The notes under the pieces were generated by a model that had not been told where the DNA came from, ran no database searches, and saw nothing but the letters and a program-made list of their open reading frames with translations. Source: Pedobacter ureilyticus (GTDB lineage Bacteria > Bacteroidota > Bacteroidia > Sphingobacteriales > Sphingobacteriaceae). From it: 64,000 bases of DNA. Of the stretch, positions 52,265 to 61,358 are shown in pieces. Location of the stretch: positions 27,540 through 91,539 of the forward strand of contig NZ_SSHJ01000020.1 in NCBI RefSeq assembly GCF_005925345.1, given 5' to 3'. A program made the translations under genes and the position numbers. Within the stretch, counting starts at the first letter, position 1. Every line of letters begins with the position of its first letter.

Positions 52265-52933
52265 ATGTTTAAAAAAGTACTGATTGCCGAAGACCACGAG
52301 ACTATTAACTATTCTATTCAAAAAACTTTGGAGGAATTAGAAATTCCGCATGACAGTAGGAATTATGTTTATTACTGCGATGATGCCATTAAGCGGTTAA
52401 AAAAAGCATTAGCAGAGGGCAAACCTTATGAACTGCTCATTACCGATTTATCTTTTGAGGATGATATACCGGGGCAACAAATTACTACTGGCCAAGAGCT
52501 AATTGCTACTGCAAGAGCAATTCAACCAGATTTAAAAATCCTTATATTTTCTATTGAAAACCGAGCTTCGGTAGCGCAATCTCTCTTTAAAGAACTAAAG
52601 ATAGATGCCTTTGTTCCGAAGGCTCGTAGAGATGCCCAAGATCTTAAGCTAGCAGTAGAAACAGTTTACAATGGCAAAAAACACGTTTCGGTCAACTTAA
52701 AAAAAGACTTAGAACAACAACATCACGAATTTAACGAATTTGACATTGAAGTGGTTTCACTTCTTTCGCAAGGAGTACTGCAAAAAGATGTACCTATTTA
52801 TCTGCAACAAAAAAACATTAAACCTTCTGGATTAAGCAGCGTTGAAAAACGATTAAGCATCATTAAAACCAAACTGAATATTTTTAGCAACGAGCAGTTA
52901 ATTGCCTACTGTAAGGATAAAAAAATTATTTAA
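52265..52933 (+). CDS. Response regulator, receiver plus LuxR-like output
   Basis: 222 aa. Receiver domain 1-130: acidic pocket AEDHE, phospho-Asp in LLITDLSFED (about residue 61), Lys in VPKARRD (about 119). C-terminal 150-222 is helical (FDIEVVSLLSQGVLQKDVPIYL, GLSSVEKRLSIIKTKLNI), a LuxR/GerE-like helix-turn-helix in a diverged form. Cognate partner of the kinase 9 nt upstream. Confidence 0.87.
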   Translation: MFKKVLIAEDHETINYSIQKTLEELEIPHDSRNYVYYCDDAIKRLKKALAEGKPYELLITDLSFEDDIPGQQITTGQELIATARAIQPDLKILIFSIENRASVAQSLFKELKIDAFVPKARRDAQDLKLAVETVYNGKKHVSVNLKKDLEQQHHEFNEFDIEVVSLLSQGVLQKDVPIYLQQKNIKPSGLSSVEKRLSIIKTKLNIFSNEQLIAYCKDKKII

Positions 52934-53110
52934 CACAGTTGATGGTGACTAGTAATTCGACGATTTGTTGATTTGATAAGGTAATAGCACGAAAACAGCC
53001 TAACTGATCCTCAACCACTCACACCAGGCTACTCCTATCTAATCCCTAAATCAATAATTATTTTTTTAGCTCTTTACGGTTTCCCGTAAAATGATGCGAG
53101 CTTGCCTTAG

Positions 53111-53118
53111 TACTTTTG
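53111..53118 (+). promoter_or_regulatory. -7 element of the HsdR_N-like gene
   Basis: TACTTTTG fits TAnnTTTG; a start near 53124 gives a leader of about 15 nt to ATG 53140. Confidence 0.45.
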
Positions 53119-53139
53119 GGAGTACCAGACAACAAGCAC

Positions 53140-54207
53140 ATGGATTTAAAACTAAAGTTAGAGCAGCTTCATCAAAGAGTAGTTCATTTAAAAGAACAAA
53201 TCAACACTGAAGAAGCCACGAAAAATGCCTTCGTAATGCCTTTTATTCAAATTTTAGGCTACGATATTTTTAATCCAACAGAAGTTGTACCCGAACATAT
53301 ATGTGATATTGGCACCAAAAAGGGCGAAAAAGTAGATTACATCATCAAAAGAGATAACGAACCCATCCTCATCATCGAATGTAAGCATTGGAAAGAAAAT
53401 GCCGACGCCCACAACTCTCAGTTACATCGTTATTTCCACGTATCTAAAGCCCGATTTGGTGTACTCACTAATGGTGTGGTTTATAACTTCTACACTGATT
53501 TGGAACAACCTAATATTATGGACGAAAAACCTTTCTTAACCATTAATATCGAGGATTTGAAAGACAATGCCATTAAAGTTTTGGAAAGCTTTACCAAACA
53601 AGGTTACCATCTAGAGACCATTTTAGACTCTGCCGAAGCGTTGAAGTACATCAAGGCCATTAGAAAAGAGTTCGAAAAGGAAATTGAACAACCTTCTGAT
53701 GAATTGGTTAAATTATTGGTCAGCCGTTTTTTTGATAAGCCCTTAATTGCCAGTAGAATGCTTGCTTTTAAAGAATACGCTAAAAAGGCATTGGCTATCT
53801 CTATTAACGAATCAATCAGTCATCGTTTAAAATCGGCCCTCCACATCAATGAAAACATAGAAAGCAAAACCGAAGAGCAAACCGTTAACCCAGTAGACGA
53901 CAATAACGATACGCCCAAAGTAATTACCACAGACGAAGAATTGGAAGCTTTCCAGATTGTAAAAGCGATTTTGCGTGAAAAACTTACAACAGAGCGCATT
54001 GCCGCCAGAGATACACAATCTTACTTTGGAGTGTTGCTAGACGATAATAACCGTAAACCGCTTTGCAGGTTGCATTTTAATAGTGCTAATAAATACATCG
54101 AACTTTTTCACAAGGGAAAAGATGCTGGAGAAAAAGTTTTATTGAGCAGTCTGGATGAGATTTATGGGTTTAGGGAAGAGTTGCATGGGGCGGTGGAGAG
54201 GTATTAG
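53140..54207 (+). CDS. Orphan type I restriction HsdR N-terminal-domain nuclease-like protein
   Basis: 355 aa from ATG 53140; an in-frame TTG at 53116 lies in the promoter and is rejected. Residues about 20-170 match the HsdR_N domain: AFVMPFIQILGYDIFNP then the PD-(D/E)xK core with Asp66 (VDYII) and Glu80-Cys-Lys82 (IIECKHW). Residues 175-270 are helical, and a last domain (about 275-355) holds PLCRLHFNSANKYIELF. No helicase part and no hsdM/hsdS nearby. Stand-alone forms occur widely in bacteria and may be nucleases of defence or housekeeping. Function open. Confidence 0.8.
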   Translation: MDLKLKLEQLHQRVVHLKEQINTEEATKNAFVMPFIQILGYDIFNPTEVVPEHICDIGTKKGEKVDYIIKRDNEPILIIECKHWKENADAHNSQLHRYFHVSKARFGVLTNGVVYNFYTDLEQPNIMDEKPFLTINIEDLKDNAIKVLESFTKQGYHLETILDSAEALKYIKAIRKEFEKEIEQPSDELVKLLVSRFFDKPLIASRMLAFKEYAKKALAISINESISHRLKSALHINENIESKTEEQTVNPVDDNNDTPKVITTDEELEAFQIVKAILREKLTTERIAARDTQSYFGVLLDDNNRKPLCRLHFNSANKYIELFHKGKDAGEKVLLSSLDEIYGFREELHGAVERY

Positions 54208-54513
54208 ATATTAAGTTATCGATCCTGATTATACAATGTCTTTTTATTTTTCATAAGATATTTTTTGGCATTGTGATAGAAATAAGTCAAAAATTATTAT
54301 TCTTGTAAGAAGTAAACCACCAAACAATAACTATTTAAAACATTCATCAAAAGTTCCAACCTGAGAAGTATTAAACATTGATCTAGCTCTTATTTTGATG
54401 AACATACATTATTTTAAATTCTTTTACTCTTAAATCTTTTCAGCCTATAATGAGAACATTTATCAGTCCGAAGAACAGTAGAACAATACTCGCAAAATAA
54501 GACTATAAATAAC

Positions 54514-56409
54514 ATGAGTAACCTTATTACAAACGGAACAGAAATCAAACAAAGAATTATTTCCGAAATCAATAATGCAAAACAATGTGTGTACGTAGCG
54601 ATGGCTTATTTCACAGATAGAGATATTGCGATGGCAATCGTCGATGCAAAAAACAGAAATGTAAGCGTCGATATCATTCTTTCATCAAATGCTCAAAATG
54701 AAACTGTAAAATTAATGCTTAAAGGTGCAGGAATTAAAGTTCACGCATTTGAAACAGGTGATGTACGAGGAATAATGCATCATAAGTTTTGCCTCATCGA
54801 TCACAAAATTTCAATTAACGGCTCTTATAATTATTCCTTAAATGCAAGCACCAACAACATAGAAAACATCCAGGTTTCAGAAAATTCAGAAGTTTATAAT
54901 CAATTTTTATCTGAATTTGAACGCTTGAAATATAATATTGACCATGACATTGGTGTAAATGAAAAAACATTAATACCTGAATCAAAAGTTCCAGAAGTCC
55001 AATCGATAAACATTATTGATGTTTTTTCCAAACGCTTACACGACCTTGTGTATTCGGCGGCACAAATTGACACGGCTAAATATAGACAACAGGGTTATGA
55101 AAATTCAACAGAAAGTAAAGGTAGTATTGATATTTTCCGAACAGAATATGACAACATAAAAGAAAGGATAAGGACTTACGCGACAGACGAAGGATTGGGA
55201 AATATGAAAAATGTTTTGACTTCTAATGTTTCTATGGCTTACGAAGGCACTAAAACAAATTTGGAAACAGAGAAACTAGAAAAAATAAGCATTGAAAAAA
55301 GAAGTAATGAATTGGCAAAAAGACAAGTTGCGGATAAAATTTCTGAAATTAAACAAGATAAATCAATCTTAGAATCAGGAAACCAAAACACGGGTGAAAA
55401 AGGTCTTTTGCAAATCAATAAAGAAATCGAGAAAAACAAACTTGAAAGAAAAACATTGGAGCAATCATTCGTTGTAAAAAAGTTTTGGAATTTAGGAACT
55501 ACTTTATCATCCTTATTTTTAGTCATCCTTTCTTTTTATCTTTCTTTCTTTTTTGCATCAGCAGTTTACAAGGTCTTATTTGAATATAATGTAATCCAAA
55601 ACTCTATGGAAGCAGGTGTAAGGCCGGGATTACCAGAGCTTTTTGACGCAAATGCTATCGTCAAAATATTTAGACAAAAAGGGGCGTTTTTTGGATTCGT
55701 AGGTATAATATTCTTTGTCTTTCCTGTTACGTTATCGAATATAAAACTATTTGGCAGCAAAAATAAATGGATAAATGGTCTTATGTTTTGGGTTGGCCTA
55801 TTAATATTTGACGTCATTGTTGCGGCTATGATTGCGAAAAATACAGATGAAATAAAGTCTCTATTATTAGGAAAAGAATCACAACTTAAATTTTGGGAAG
55901 TAGTGAGGCACGGTGAGTTTTGGATGATTTTTATGTTTGGAATGATACCTCTAATTATTACTCATTATGTTATTAACAAATTATTTAATGACTACAAAAA
56001 TTCACAAAGAGATTTGGTTGATGCCGAAAAAAACAGAAAAATCGAATTTTTAGATGGAGAAATGATTGACCTTAACTCTGAAAAAGACAAATTGGCAAAT
56101 AGGGTAAAAGAAAAAGAGGAAATAATAAATCAGCAGAATGCAAAGATTCTAAATTTAGAATCAGAAATCAACAGTCTCCAAACTCAAATCGAAAATAGAT
56201 ATTCAGAATTACAAAATCAGATAAAAGCAATTTATGATGATTTTATCGCAAGAATTACAAGCGGAAAAATCTTTACCGACGTGATTTTTGGAAGCGTCAT
56301 TTCTGCATACAAATCAGGTTTTATAGAATTTCTTCCTGAGTATTATGCGACTGATGAAGTTGCAAATAGAGTGCGAGAAATTGAACAAGCAAGTAAAACC
56401 ACTATTTAA
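54514..56409 (+). CDS. Phospholipase D-like (HKD) membrane protein with coiled coil
   Basis: 631 aa. N-terminal PLD-like domain (1-140) with one HKD motif, H89-x-K91-xxxx-D96, followed by NGSYNYS (GSxN). One motif implies a dimer, as in Nuc-type nucleases. Then a helical/coiled-coil region (about 190-320), four membrane helices (about 330-352, 390-412, 420-443, 470-490) and a second coiled coil (about 495-570). The stop TAA shares its last A with the ATG of the next gene. AT-rich codons compared with neighbours suggest transfer. A membrane-tethered nuclease or lipase in defence is one option. Not recognised as a named system. Confidence 0.8.
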   Translation: MSNLITNGTEIKQRIISEINNAKQCVYVAMAYFTDRDIAMAIVDAKNRNVSVDIILSSNAQNETVKLMLKGAGIKVHAFETGDVRGIMHHKFCLIDHKISINGSYNYSLNASTNNIENIQVSENSEVYNQFLSEFERLKYNIDHDIGVNEKTLIPESKVPEVQSINIIDVFSKRLHDLVYSAAQIDTAKYRQQGYENSTESKGSIDIFRTEYDNIKERIRTYATDEGLGNMKNVLTSNVSMAYEGTKTNLETEKLEKISIEKRSNELAKRQVADKISEIKQDKSILESGNQNTGEKGLLQINKEIEKNKLERKTLEQSFVVKKFWNLGTTLSSLFLVILSFYLSFFFASAVYKVLFEYNVIQNSMEAGVRPGLPELFDANAIVKIFRQKGAFFGFVGIIFFVFPVTLSNIKLFGSKNKWINGLMFWVGLLIFDVIVAAMIAKNTDEIKSLLLGKESQLKFWEVVRHGEFWMIFMFGMIPLIITHYVINKLFNDYKNSQRDLVDAEKNRKIEFLDGEMIDLNSEKDKLANRVKEKEEIINQQNAKILNLESEINSLQTQIENRYSELQNQIKAIYDDFIARITSGKIFTDVIFGSVISAYKSGFIEFLPEYYATDEVANRVREIEQASKTTI

Positions 56410-57287
56410 TGGAAATGAAAAACATTTTAATAATTTGTTCAGCAATATCGTTGTTTTCCTCTTGCGGTTCAGAATCGCAAAACAAACATTTGACATATCA
56501 AAATATCGTAATCCTTTCCGACTTGTCAAGTCGAATTGATAATAAACCCTCAAAAGACACAGATGAAATTCACAAGATTGTTCAATACTTCAAAAATGAA
56601 TGTGTTAAGCCAGGTGAAAAAATTGGTGACAAATCTTCAATTTGTTTTTCTTCGTTTTCAGAGAAGACCATTGCGGCCATCGACATTGGCAACATCAAAA
56701 ATTTAGGAGAGAAACAGCAGTTTATCAATTCAACAGGTAAGTTTCAGAATAACGGTTTGACTTACCAAATAGACGATTTTGAACAGAAAGTTAAAAATGC
56801 TTATTCGAATATAAGAAATAAAGGCTTGGACTTAATCAGCATCCTAACTGAAAAAATTGAAAATGAGCCAATAGTCAAAGAAAGCTTTTATTTAACTGAC
56901 GGTATAGATACAACTTTCGTTAAGTATGATAACCACATTTATATTTTCACAGATGGATATTTAGAGTATTTGAACAAAAATGCAAACAGTCAATTTTATT
57001 TCGGAAGTTCTGAAATTGAAAAAGTAAGACAGTTTTGTCGAACGAATAATTTGGATATAACCACTGCGCTTGAAAAAAATCATTCATTCAACTTGCCTAT
57101 AACTAAAAGCAAAAAAAATCAATTTGTAAATCTTCATGTTTTTGAAACACATGAGCGAGACAGAAACGAAAAAAATCTTAATTACTCTCACCCTAAAGGA
57201 GAAAGAGACAATGAAGTTCTTGCAGCTGTTTGGCGCAAATGGGCCGTTGAAAGCGGTTTTAAGAGCTTTGAGTGGAGAAAATATTAA
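56409..57287 (+). CDS. vWA-like lipoprotein paired with the PLD protein
   Basis: 292 aa. Lipobox LFSSC (Cys19). NIVILSDLSSRID begins like a von Willebrand factor A domain, with D-x-S of the MIDAS but not a full DxSxS; a later IYIFTDGYLEYLN matches the vWA TDG strand. A tail with HPKGERDNEVLAAVWRKWA follows. Translation is coupled to the PLD gene (ATG over its stop). A metal-binding or protein-interaction role outside the inner membrane is inferred. Confidence 0.75.
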   Translation: MEMKNILIICSAISLFSSCGSESQNKHLTYQNIVILSDLSSRIDNKPSKDTDEIHKIVQYFKNECVKPGEKIGDKSSICFSSFSEKTIAAIDIGNIKNLGEKQQFINSTGKFQNNGLTYQIDDFEQKVKNAYSNIRNKGLDLISILTEKIENEPIVKESFYLTDGIDTTFVKYDNHIYIFTDGYLEYLNKNANSQFYFGSSEIEKVRQFCRTNNLDITTALEKNHSFNLPITKSKKNQFVNLHVFETHERDRNEKNLNYSHPKGERDNEVLAAVWRKWAVESGFKSFEWRKY

Positions 57288-57353
57288 GACCATTAACTTT
57301 AACATTTTTTTGTAAAAAATAAACATAGATTAAGAAAAAGCCTACAACCAAAA

Positions 57354-57560
57354 ATGCACCCTCTCCTACTCTCCCTCTCATTCCTTCTTACCATCCTCCA
57401 AACCGATAAAACCGTGTACATTTGCGACAGCGGAAAAGCGCCAAAGTATCACTATAAATCCAATTGTAGAGGTTTAAGCAATTGCAATTACAAAACCGTA
57501 AAAACTACCTTAACCAAAGCCAAAAAAGAGGGCAAGACCTTGTGTAAATGGGAAGATTAA
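57354..57560 (+). CDS. Small secreted Cys-containing protein ahead of thermonuclease
   Basis: 68 aa. Signal peptide (LLLSLSFLLTILQ) then YICDSGKAPKYHYKSNC and CRGLSNCNYKT with four Cys in total, a pattern I have seen in short proteins next to nucleases in Bacteroidota. Overlaps the thermonuclease gene by 13 nt, so the two are one unit. Role unknown. Confidence 0.65.
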   Translation: MHPLLLSLSFLLTILQTDKTVYICDSGKAPKYHYKSNCRGLSNCNYKTVKTTLTKAKKEGKTLCKWED

Positions 57561-58048
57561 TCACAATACTGCTGTTACTGCCAACATGGGTTTGCAGTCA
57601 AAGCATCAATGTTAAACAATTACAACATCAATCTTTTACGGCAAAAGTTATTCGCATTATAGATGGCGATACTATGGAAATACTTTACCAAAAAACGCCT
57701 ATTAAAATACGTTTGGAGCATATCGATTGTCCGGAAAAAAGAAGCAAACAACCTTTTGGCACACAAGCAAAAACTGTATTATCTAATTTATGCTTTGGCC
57801 AGCAGGTTAAGGTAACTAGCCAACATTCAGATCGTTATGGAAGATTGATCGCAGTGATTACCAACTCCAAAAAGCAAATCGTTAATCAAGAAATGATCAA
57901 ACTGGGAATGGCTTGGCATTTCACTAAATACTCTACAGATAAAACCTACGCAAAATTAGAACAAGAGGCTCGTAAAAAAAGAATTGGCTTGTGGCGAGAA
58001 AATAACCCAACGCCACCCTGGAACTGGAGAAAACCTAAATCAGCTTAA
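57548..58048 (+). CDS. Thermonuclease-family (SNase) secreted nuclease
   Basis: 166 aa. Signal peptide to about 19. SNase core: AKVIRIIDGDTMEILY (Asp of the active site), IKIRLEHIDCPEKRS with the catalytic Arg, and DRYGRLIAVI, NQEMIKLGMAWHF. Ca2+-dependent cleavage of DNA/RNA at the cell surface or outside. It starts inside the previous gene, 13 nt before its end. Confidence 0.92.
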   Translation: MGRLITILLLLPTWVCSQSINVKQLQHQSFTAKVIRIIDGDTMEILYQKTPIKIRLEHIDCPEKRSKQPFGTQAKTVLSNLCFGQQVKVTSQHSDRYGRLIAVITNSKKQIVNQEMIKLGMAWHFTKYSTDKTYAKLEQEARKKRIGLWRENNPTPPWNWRKPKSA

Positions 58049-58103
58049 TGCGCTTCAAAAATAAAAATCTTGGTGTTCATGGTGTCTTGGTGGTTGTCTA
58101 AGG

Positions 58104-58658
58104 TTATAATCCTTTCAAAGTCCTATTCAAACTTCTTAAGGTAATGCCCAAATAAGCTGCCATATCTTCTTTGGTAATTTTCAGACCCTGTTTGTCCTGA
58201 AGCGCCAAAAGTTTAGTTAATCCATGTTCTACAGTATACAACTGTTGAAATGATGCCCGGCTACTGGTGTTGATGATTCGTTCTGCCAATTCTTCCAAAA
58301 GGATTTGATGTAGCCTTAAATCTTTATCTAAAAGTTGTTTAAATGTAGCTGAAGAAATGGCATATACTTGCACCGAAGTTACCGCAGCTACATTACAAAG
58401 ACAGTTAATTTGACGTATCATTTCAAGTTCTCCCAATATTTGGCCCTTGCTCATGAATTCTAAAATATAATCCTTGCCATTTTCCTCTAAGAAAAAACAT
58501 TTGGCAATTCCTTCTTTAATCACGAAAACACGATGGCTTTTCTCTCCTTGGCGAAGCAACAAGCTATCTTTTTCAAAATGCTGTAAACTTATTCCCCATT
58601 GTTTACTGTGATATAGCTCGTCAACGTAATTTAAAAACTCTGTGTTAGTTCTAAGCAT
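58104..58658 (-). CDS. Crp/Fnr-family transcriptional regulator
   Basis: 184 aa. Cyclic-nucleotide-type sensor (about 20-120; LLRQGEKSHRVFVIKEGIAK, FMSKGQILGELEM) and C-terminal winged-helix (TKEDMAAYLGITLRSLNRTL). No Cys cluster for Fe-S. Effector unknown. Divergent from the HAD gene. Confidence 0.9.
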   Translation of the reverse strand: MLRTNTEFLNYVDELYHSKQWGISLQHFEKDSLLLRQGEKSHRVFVIKEGIAKCFFLEENGKDYILEFMSKGQILGELEMIRQINCLCNVAAVTSVQVYAISSATFKQLLDKDLRLHQILLEELAERIINTSSRASFQQLYTVEHGLTKLLALQDKQGLKITKEDMAAYLGITLRSLNRTLKGL

Positions 58659-58722
58659 AATTTAGCCTTAGAGACATTTGTCCTTTTTTGCCAAAAAGAT
58701 TTAGTCCATTTTTGCAACATCA

Positions 58723-58753
58723 CAAAGATATACGATGAAAAATCAAATCACAA
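58723..58753 (-). promoter_or_regulatory. Promoter of the Crp/Fnr gene
   Basis: On the minus strand TTG (58751-58753), 20 nt, TATCTTTG (58723-58730), a full Bacteroidota promoter. It reaches into the first codons of the divergent HAD gene. The HAD gene itself may use CATTTTTG at 58707-58714. Confidence 0.6.
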
Positions 58754-59421
58754 CCATTGCTTTTGATGCCGATGATACCCTGTGGGAAAACGAGCAATAT
58801 TTTAGGGAAGCAGAATTAAACTTCGCTAAGCTTTTTCCACATTTAGCCGCTTCTGAAGTTGTTAAAGCCTTATTCGACATCGAGATGAAAAACCTAAAAA
58901 TATACGGCTATGGCATTAAAGGTTTTATGCTCTGCATGATAGAAACTGCAAGCTTATTAAGTAACGAAAAAATAGATCATCAATTAATTTACCACATCTT
59001 TGATATCGGTCATAAATTATTGCAAAAACCCATTGTACTTTTAGATGGAATTGAAGCAACCCTGCTACATTTGCATGGCAAGTACAGATTAGTAATGGCT
59101 ACCAAAGGTGATTTGCTAGACCAAGAACGTAAATTGGAAAAATCGGGACTTGCAAAATACTTTCATCACATCGAAGTGATGAGCGATAAACAGCCTCGTC
59201 ACTATCAGAAACTGATCAAGCATTTAGACTGCAAGCCAGAAAACTTTTTGATGATTGGCAATTCTCGCAGATCGGATATTGTGCCCGTATTAGCGTTAAA
59301 TGCTTTCGCAATAGAGGTGCCATACCATACCACTTGGGTTCACGAGCTACATGAAGAACCTATTGAGCATCCCAATTTTGTTTCGGTAACAAGCATTGAT
59401 CAGATTATCCCTTTGTTGTAA
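58735..59421 (+). CDS. HAD-superfamily hydrolase
   Basis: 228 aa. Motif I in IAFDADDTLWENEQ (nucleophile Asp), helical cap (about 20-95), motif II MATKG (Thr) and motif III/IV FLMIGNSRRSDI (Asp). Acts on phosphorylated small molecules; substrate unknown. Opposite to the Crp regulator with overlapping control regions. Confidence 0.9.
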   Translation: MKNQITTIAFDADDTLWENEQYFREAELNFAKLFPHLAASEVVKALFDIEMKNLKIYGYGIKGFMLCMIETASLLSNEKIDHQLIYHIFDIGHKLLQKPIVLLDGIEATLLHLHGKYRLVMATKGDLLDQERKLEKSGLAKYFHHIEVMSDKQPRHYQKLIKHLDCKPENFLMIGNSRRSDIVPVLALNAFAIEVPYHTTWVHELHEEPIEHPNFVSVTSIDQIIPLL

Positions 59422-59436
59422 ATGCGCTCCTAGTCA

Positions 59437-59515
59437 GTCATCCCAGATGTAGTCTGGAATCTTAAAACTACAAGTATAGATTTCGCATTACGATTCCCGC
59501 CTATGCGGGAATGAC
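59437..59515. repeat. GTCAT...ATGAC element with GATTCCCGCC right arm
   Basis: Starts GTCATCCCAGATGTAGTCTG, ends GATTCCCGCCTATGCGGGAATGAC, 79 nt. Its right half matches the element at 61216-61299. Confidence 0.75.
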
Positions 59516-59558
59516 GCAAAGATTTAAATTCAGTACGACATAAACAACTCAAATAAGC

Positions 59559-60182
59559 ATGAAAAAAATAAACATAGAAACTTGGAAACGCAGAGATCAC
59601 TTTAAACTCTTCAGTAAATTTGAAGAACCTTTCTTTGGTGTGGTTGTAAACATTGATTGCAGCAAAGCCTACCGGAATGCAAAAGCAGCCAACAAATCGT
59701 TCTTCCTGTATTATTTATACAGGGCTTTAAAGGCCGCTAATGCCTTAGAAGAGTTTCGTTATCGTATTTTAGGAGAGGATGTTGTTTTACATGAGTATGC
59801 CAGTGTTTCCACCACAATCAATCGCCCAAACGGCACTTTCGGATTTGCTTACTTCGATTACCATACCGATGAAAACGCTTTCATCGCCAATGCGCAAAAA
59901 TCAATACAAGAGGTGCAGAACACCGAAGGGTTAATTCCATCTCAAGCTGGTGGCAGCGAAATCCATTTTTCTGCTCTACCCTGGATCGATTTTACTTCGC
60001 TTTCTCACGCTCGCAGTTTCAGTTTCCCCGACAGCTGTCCAAAAATCTCCTTTGGTAAAATAGTGGATAAAGACGGCGGTAAATCTATGGCCGTTTCTAT
60101 TCACATTCATCACGGACTAGCCGATGGCTACCATGTTGGCCAGTTTGCAGCGGCTTTCCAAAAACTAATGGACGAAACATAG
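59559..60182 (+). CDS. Chloramphenicol O-acetyltransferase-like protein
   Basis: 207 aa, similar to type A CAT (about 213-219). Start ETWKRRDHFKLFSKFEEPFF and catalytic His in IHIHHGLADGYHVG match the family. CAT enzymes inactivate chloramphenicol by acetylation with acetyl-CoA; whether this chromosomal protein does so is not certain, as xenobiotic or other acyl acceptors are possible. Confidence 0.85.
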   Translation: MKKINIETWKRRDHFKLFSKFEEPFFGVVVNIDCSKAYRNAKAANKSFFLYYLYRALKAANALEEFRYRILGEDVVLHEYASVSTTINRPNGTFGFAYFDYHTDENAFIANAQKSIQEVQNTEGLIPSQAGGSEIHFSALPWIDFTSLSHARSFSFPDSCPKISFGKIVDKDGGKSMAVSIHIHHGLADGYHVGQFAAAFQKLMDET

Positions 60183-60267
60183 ATTGTCATCCTTTTGAAA
60201 AAATAAACGCAACATTATTGCAATTAAAAAATATGCCGTACTTTAGCTGAACAAGATGTTATAAGAT

Positions 60268-61188
60268 ATGGCAAATGAACAAAACTTTGAGGTAATTATT
60301 ATTGGCGGTAGCTATGCAGGTTTATCTGCAGCAATGGCCTTGGGCAGAGCCTTAAAAAAGGTTCTAGTCATTGACGGTGGTAACCCCTGCAATAAACAAA
60401 CACCGCATTCGCACAATTTCCTAACCCAAGATGGTAAAACACCCAAGCAAATTTCTGAACTCGCCCAAGCACAAGTAGCCAATTATGATACGGTAAGTTT
60501 TGTAGATGATACCGCCATTAAGGGAGAAAAAAAGAATAGTGGTTTCGAAATTACCACACAAAGTGGAACAGTTTTTCGAGGTAGAAAATTGATTTTTGGC
60601 ACTGGAGTTAAAGATCTTATGCCCAATATAGAAGGCTTTGCCGAATGCTGGGGCATCAGCGTAATTCACTGTCCGTACTGCCATGGTTATGAGGTACGCC
60701 ACAAAAAAACGGGTTTATTTGCCAACGGCGATATGGCCTACGAATTTGGCAAACTGCTTTGGAATTGGACTAAAGACCTTACAATTTATACCAACGGAAA
60801 ATCGAATTTAAGCGCAGCACAAACTAGCAGCTTAGCTAGCAAAAACATCAGCGTTGTAGAAAAAGAAATCGTAAAAATTAAGCACCAGAATGGGCAAATC
60901 CAAACCTTGATCTTTTCAGATGGCAGCATGCAAGAATTAGATGCTTTGTATGCCAAAATACCATTCGTTCAACATAGTGATATTCCAGAAAGTTTAGGTT
61001 GCGAAATCACAGAAATGGGAATACTAAAAGTAGATATGATGCAAAAAACAACTGTAGATGGCGTATTTGCGGCTGGCGACAGCACCAATATGATGCGCTC
61101 TGTAGCTAATGCTGTTTATGGAGGCAACATGGCTGGCGCCGCAGCTAGTAAAGAGTTGATAGCAGAGGATTTTGGAGTAATTAATTGA
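60268..61188 (+). CDS. Thioredoxin reductase-like NAD(P)/FAD oxidoreductase
   Basis: 306 aa. FAD-binding GGSYAGLSAAMALGRALK, redox pair in HCPYCHGYEV (Cys-x-x-Cys, about residues 134-137), and AAGDSTNMMRSVANAVYGG. The NADPH loop is short and no typical GxGxxA is plain (FANGDMAYEF), so cofactor use may differ. Lone members often reduce small disulfides. Downstream of the CAT-like gene by 85 nt. Confidence 0.85.
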   Translation: MANEQNFEVIIIGGSYAGLSAAMALGRALKKVLVIDGGNPCNKQTPHSHNFLTQDGKTPKQISELAQAQVANYDTVSFVDDTAIKGEKKNSGFEITTQSGTVFRGRKLIFGTGVKDLMPNIEGFAECWGISVIHCPYCHGYEVRHKKTGLFANGDMAYEFGKLLWNWTKDLTIYTNGKSNLSAAQTSSLASKNISVVEKEIVKIKHQNGQIQTLIFSDGSMQELDALYAKIPFVQHSDIPESLGCEITEMGILKVDMMQKTTVDGVFAAGDSTNMMRSVANAVYGGNMAGAAASKELIAEDFGVIN

Positions 61189-61215
61189 ATATTGTTAATT
61201 AACCATTCATCTATG

Positions 61216-61299
61216 CGTCATACCCAACTCGATTGGGTATCTTAATGCGAAAAACATAATTATTATCGGTTTAAGATTCCCGCCTACGCGGGAATGACG
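61216..61299. repeat. CGTCAT...ATGACG element
   Basis: 84 nt, left hairpin ATACCCAACTCGATTGGGTAT, right hairpin ATTCCCGCCTACGCGGGAAT. Its right half matches 59437-59515. Confidence 0.8.
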
Positions 61300-61358
61300 G
61301 TAGATAAACAGATTTACACTTACTTAATGGATTTGGCGGAATTAACAATAACCAAAAC

